Source: Mycobacterium sp. SMC-4
Lineage (GTDB): Bacteria; Actinomycetota; Actinomycetes; Mycobacteriales; Mycobacteriaceae
Direction: 5' to 3'
Assembly (NCBI RefSeq): GCF_025263265.1
Contig: NZ_CP079872.1
Location: 1 to 64,000, forward strand
DNA length: 64,000 bases
Every line of letters begins with the position of its first letter. Within the stretch, counting starts at the first letter, position 1. Position numbers and translations under genes: made by a program. Of the stretch, positions 63,428 to 64,000 are shown piece by piece. A model generated the notes under the pieces. It had not been told where the DNA came from. It was given only the letters and a program-made list of their open reading frames with translations, and searched no databases.

Positions 63428-64000
63428 ACGGCAAGAAGAAGGGCCGCCAGCGCAACGAACTCGAAGACCCGCAGCTGGCCCTGTTCGCCGAGGACGCCTT
63501 CGACCTCCCCACCGACCCGCGGGTCATCGATCCCGGCGGTGCGCCGCTACCCGCGCTGCAACGGCCCGGCCGCGAGGACACCCCACCGGCCGAGCAAGCC
63601 GAGCCCCCGCCGGCCACCGAGCCAGCACCGCACACCCCGCCCGCGGCCGCCGCGCCCCAACCAAGCGCGGCGGCCACGGCCGCACCAACCATTGCCCCCG
63701 CCCCAGCCGTTGAGGCCACTGGCGAGGTCGGCCAACCCCCCGCGGCACCTGCCGTCGAGCACCCCGCGACCGCTGAACCCGAACACCTATCCGCAGCGCC
63801 GCCGGTCGCCGTCGATTTCCGGCCGGGCACCGACATTCGCGTGCCCTCGGGGGCTAAAGCCCGACTCCTGGCCAACATCGCCGTCATCGACACCGTGGCT
63901 CGTCTGCAACAAGAGGCCCGCCCCGCGACCACCGCCGAGCAGGAAACCCTGGCCACCTGGTCGGGGTGGGGAGCGGTTGCCGATGTCTTCGACACCCGCA
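63262..64000 (+). CDS. Large helicase/methylase-type protein, N-terminal part
   Basis: Runs off the window. Clear coding begins at about 63424 (NGKKKGRQRNELEDPQLALFAEDAFD), then a Pro/Ala-rich linker, then TTAEQETLATWSGWGAVADVFD, the entry motif of very large plasmid proteins with SNF2-like helicase and N6-methylase parts. No ATG, GTG or TTG lies near 63424; the nearest in-frame start is GTG 63262, and the frame is open back to ATG 62785. The start is therefore unresolved. Confidence 0.6.
   Translation, partial: MASALTDVPGQGRLPSRDTGRGRPPRADQPATPPGAPPHTTGGGRTPSRRVPTRVNGKKKGRQRNELEDPQLALFAEDAFDLPTDPRVIDPGGAPLPALQRPGREDTPPAEQAEPPPATEPAPHTPPAAAAPQPSAAATAAPTIAPAPAVEATGEVGQPPAAPAVEHPATAEPEHLSAAPPVAVDFRPGTDIRVPSGAKARLLANIAVIDTVARLQQEARPATTAEQETLATWSGWGAVADVFDTR

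Noticed and set aside
63375..63995. 206-codon minus-strand Ala/Gly-rich frame
   Set aside because: Mirror of the Pro/Ala-rich linker of the helicase/methylase frame, which has the meaningful motifs.
1..64000. CRISPR arrays, tRNA and rRNA genes
   Set aside because: No spaced repeat array and no cloverleaf or rRNA-like sequence seen by eye.

Overview
The window looks like about 64 kb of a large conjugative plasmid of a Mycobacterium. The evidence is the high-GC coding, GTG-rich starts, lipoprotein signals, and a complete mycobacterial-type ESX (type VII) locus with PE, PPE, EspG, EspI, mycosin and EccA-E, all next to a relaxase, type IV secretion (T4SS) genes, plasmid replication and partition genes. 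The combination of T4SS and ESX genes is the hallmark of the pRAW-type conjugative plasmids, which need both machines for transfer. That comparison is from memory of the family, not from a search.

Layout. 1-3.4 kb: C-terminal part of a TrwC/TraI-type relaxase-helicase, cut by the window start. 3.75-6.3 kb: a convergent gene for an unusual HIRAN / zinc-finger / nuclease-like protein. 6.5-16.9 kb: a tight minus-strand operon, upstream to downstream: a small membrane protein, a discoidin-like membrane protein, a TcpC/VirB8-like protein, a pilin-sized membrane protein, a VirB4-like ATPase, a polytopic VirB6/TraG-like protein, then four overlapping cargo genes (tandem-repeat protein, ASCH domain, two DNA-binding-like proteins). 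17-23.9 kb and 26.5-27.1 kb: lipoproteins and membrane or secreted proteins, with an IS remnant. 24-25.9 kb: a VirD4-like coupling ATPase preceded by a stand-alone copy of its all-alpha domain.

27.2-55 kb: the ESX region, all on the minus strand. From upstream: EspC-like, EspB-like, EspL/YbaB-like, a second EspC-like, a membrane protein, an EspK/EspA-like protein, an EspD-like small protein, three modular proteins with shared N-termini and different (peptidoglycan hydrolase-like) C-termini, eccB, eccCa, eccCb, pe, ppe, esxB, esxA, espG, espI, eccD, mycP, eccE, eccA. eccC is split by one in-frame stop, and both Esx proteins lack the tryptophan of the WXG motif.

55-61.9 kb: maintenance region with structured and repeated DNA upstream of an AEP-primase-type replication protein, two small DNA-binding proteins around an operator array, a ParA/ParB-like pair, and about 1.5 kb of non-coding DNA rich in palindromes (candidate centromere, origin or oriT). 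62-64 kb: a duplicated-HTH protein, an unknown protein, and the start of a large helicase/methylase-type protein that runs off the end. Its start codon is unclear.

How the parts work together (inference): the relaxase nicks and unwinds plasmid DNA, the VirD4-like ATPase couples it to the VirB4/VirB6/TcpC channel in the inner membrane, and the ESX system with its Esx, PE, PPE and Esp substrates and wall hydrolases helps cross or contact the mycobacterial envelope. Rep, ParA/B and the regulators maintain the plasmid. The HIRAN-nuclease and helicase/methylase proteins are candidates for defence or anti-defence cargo.
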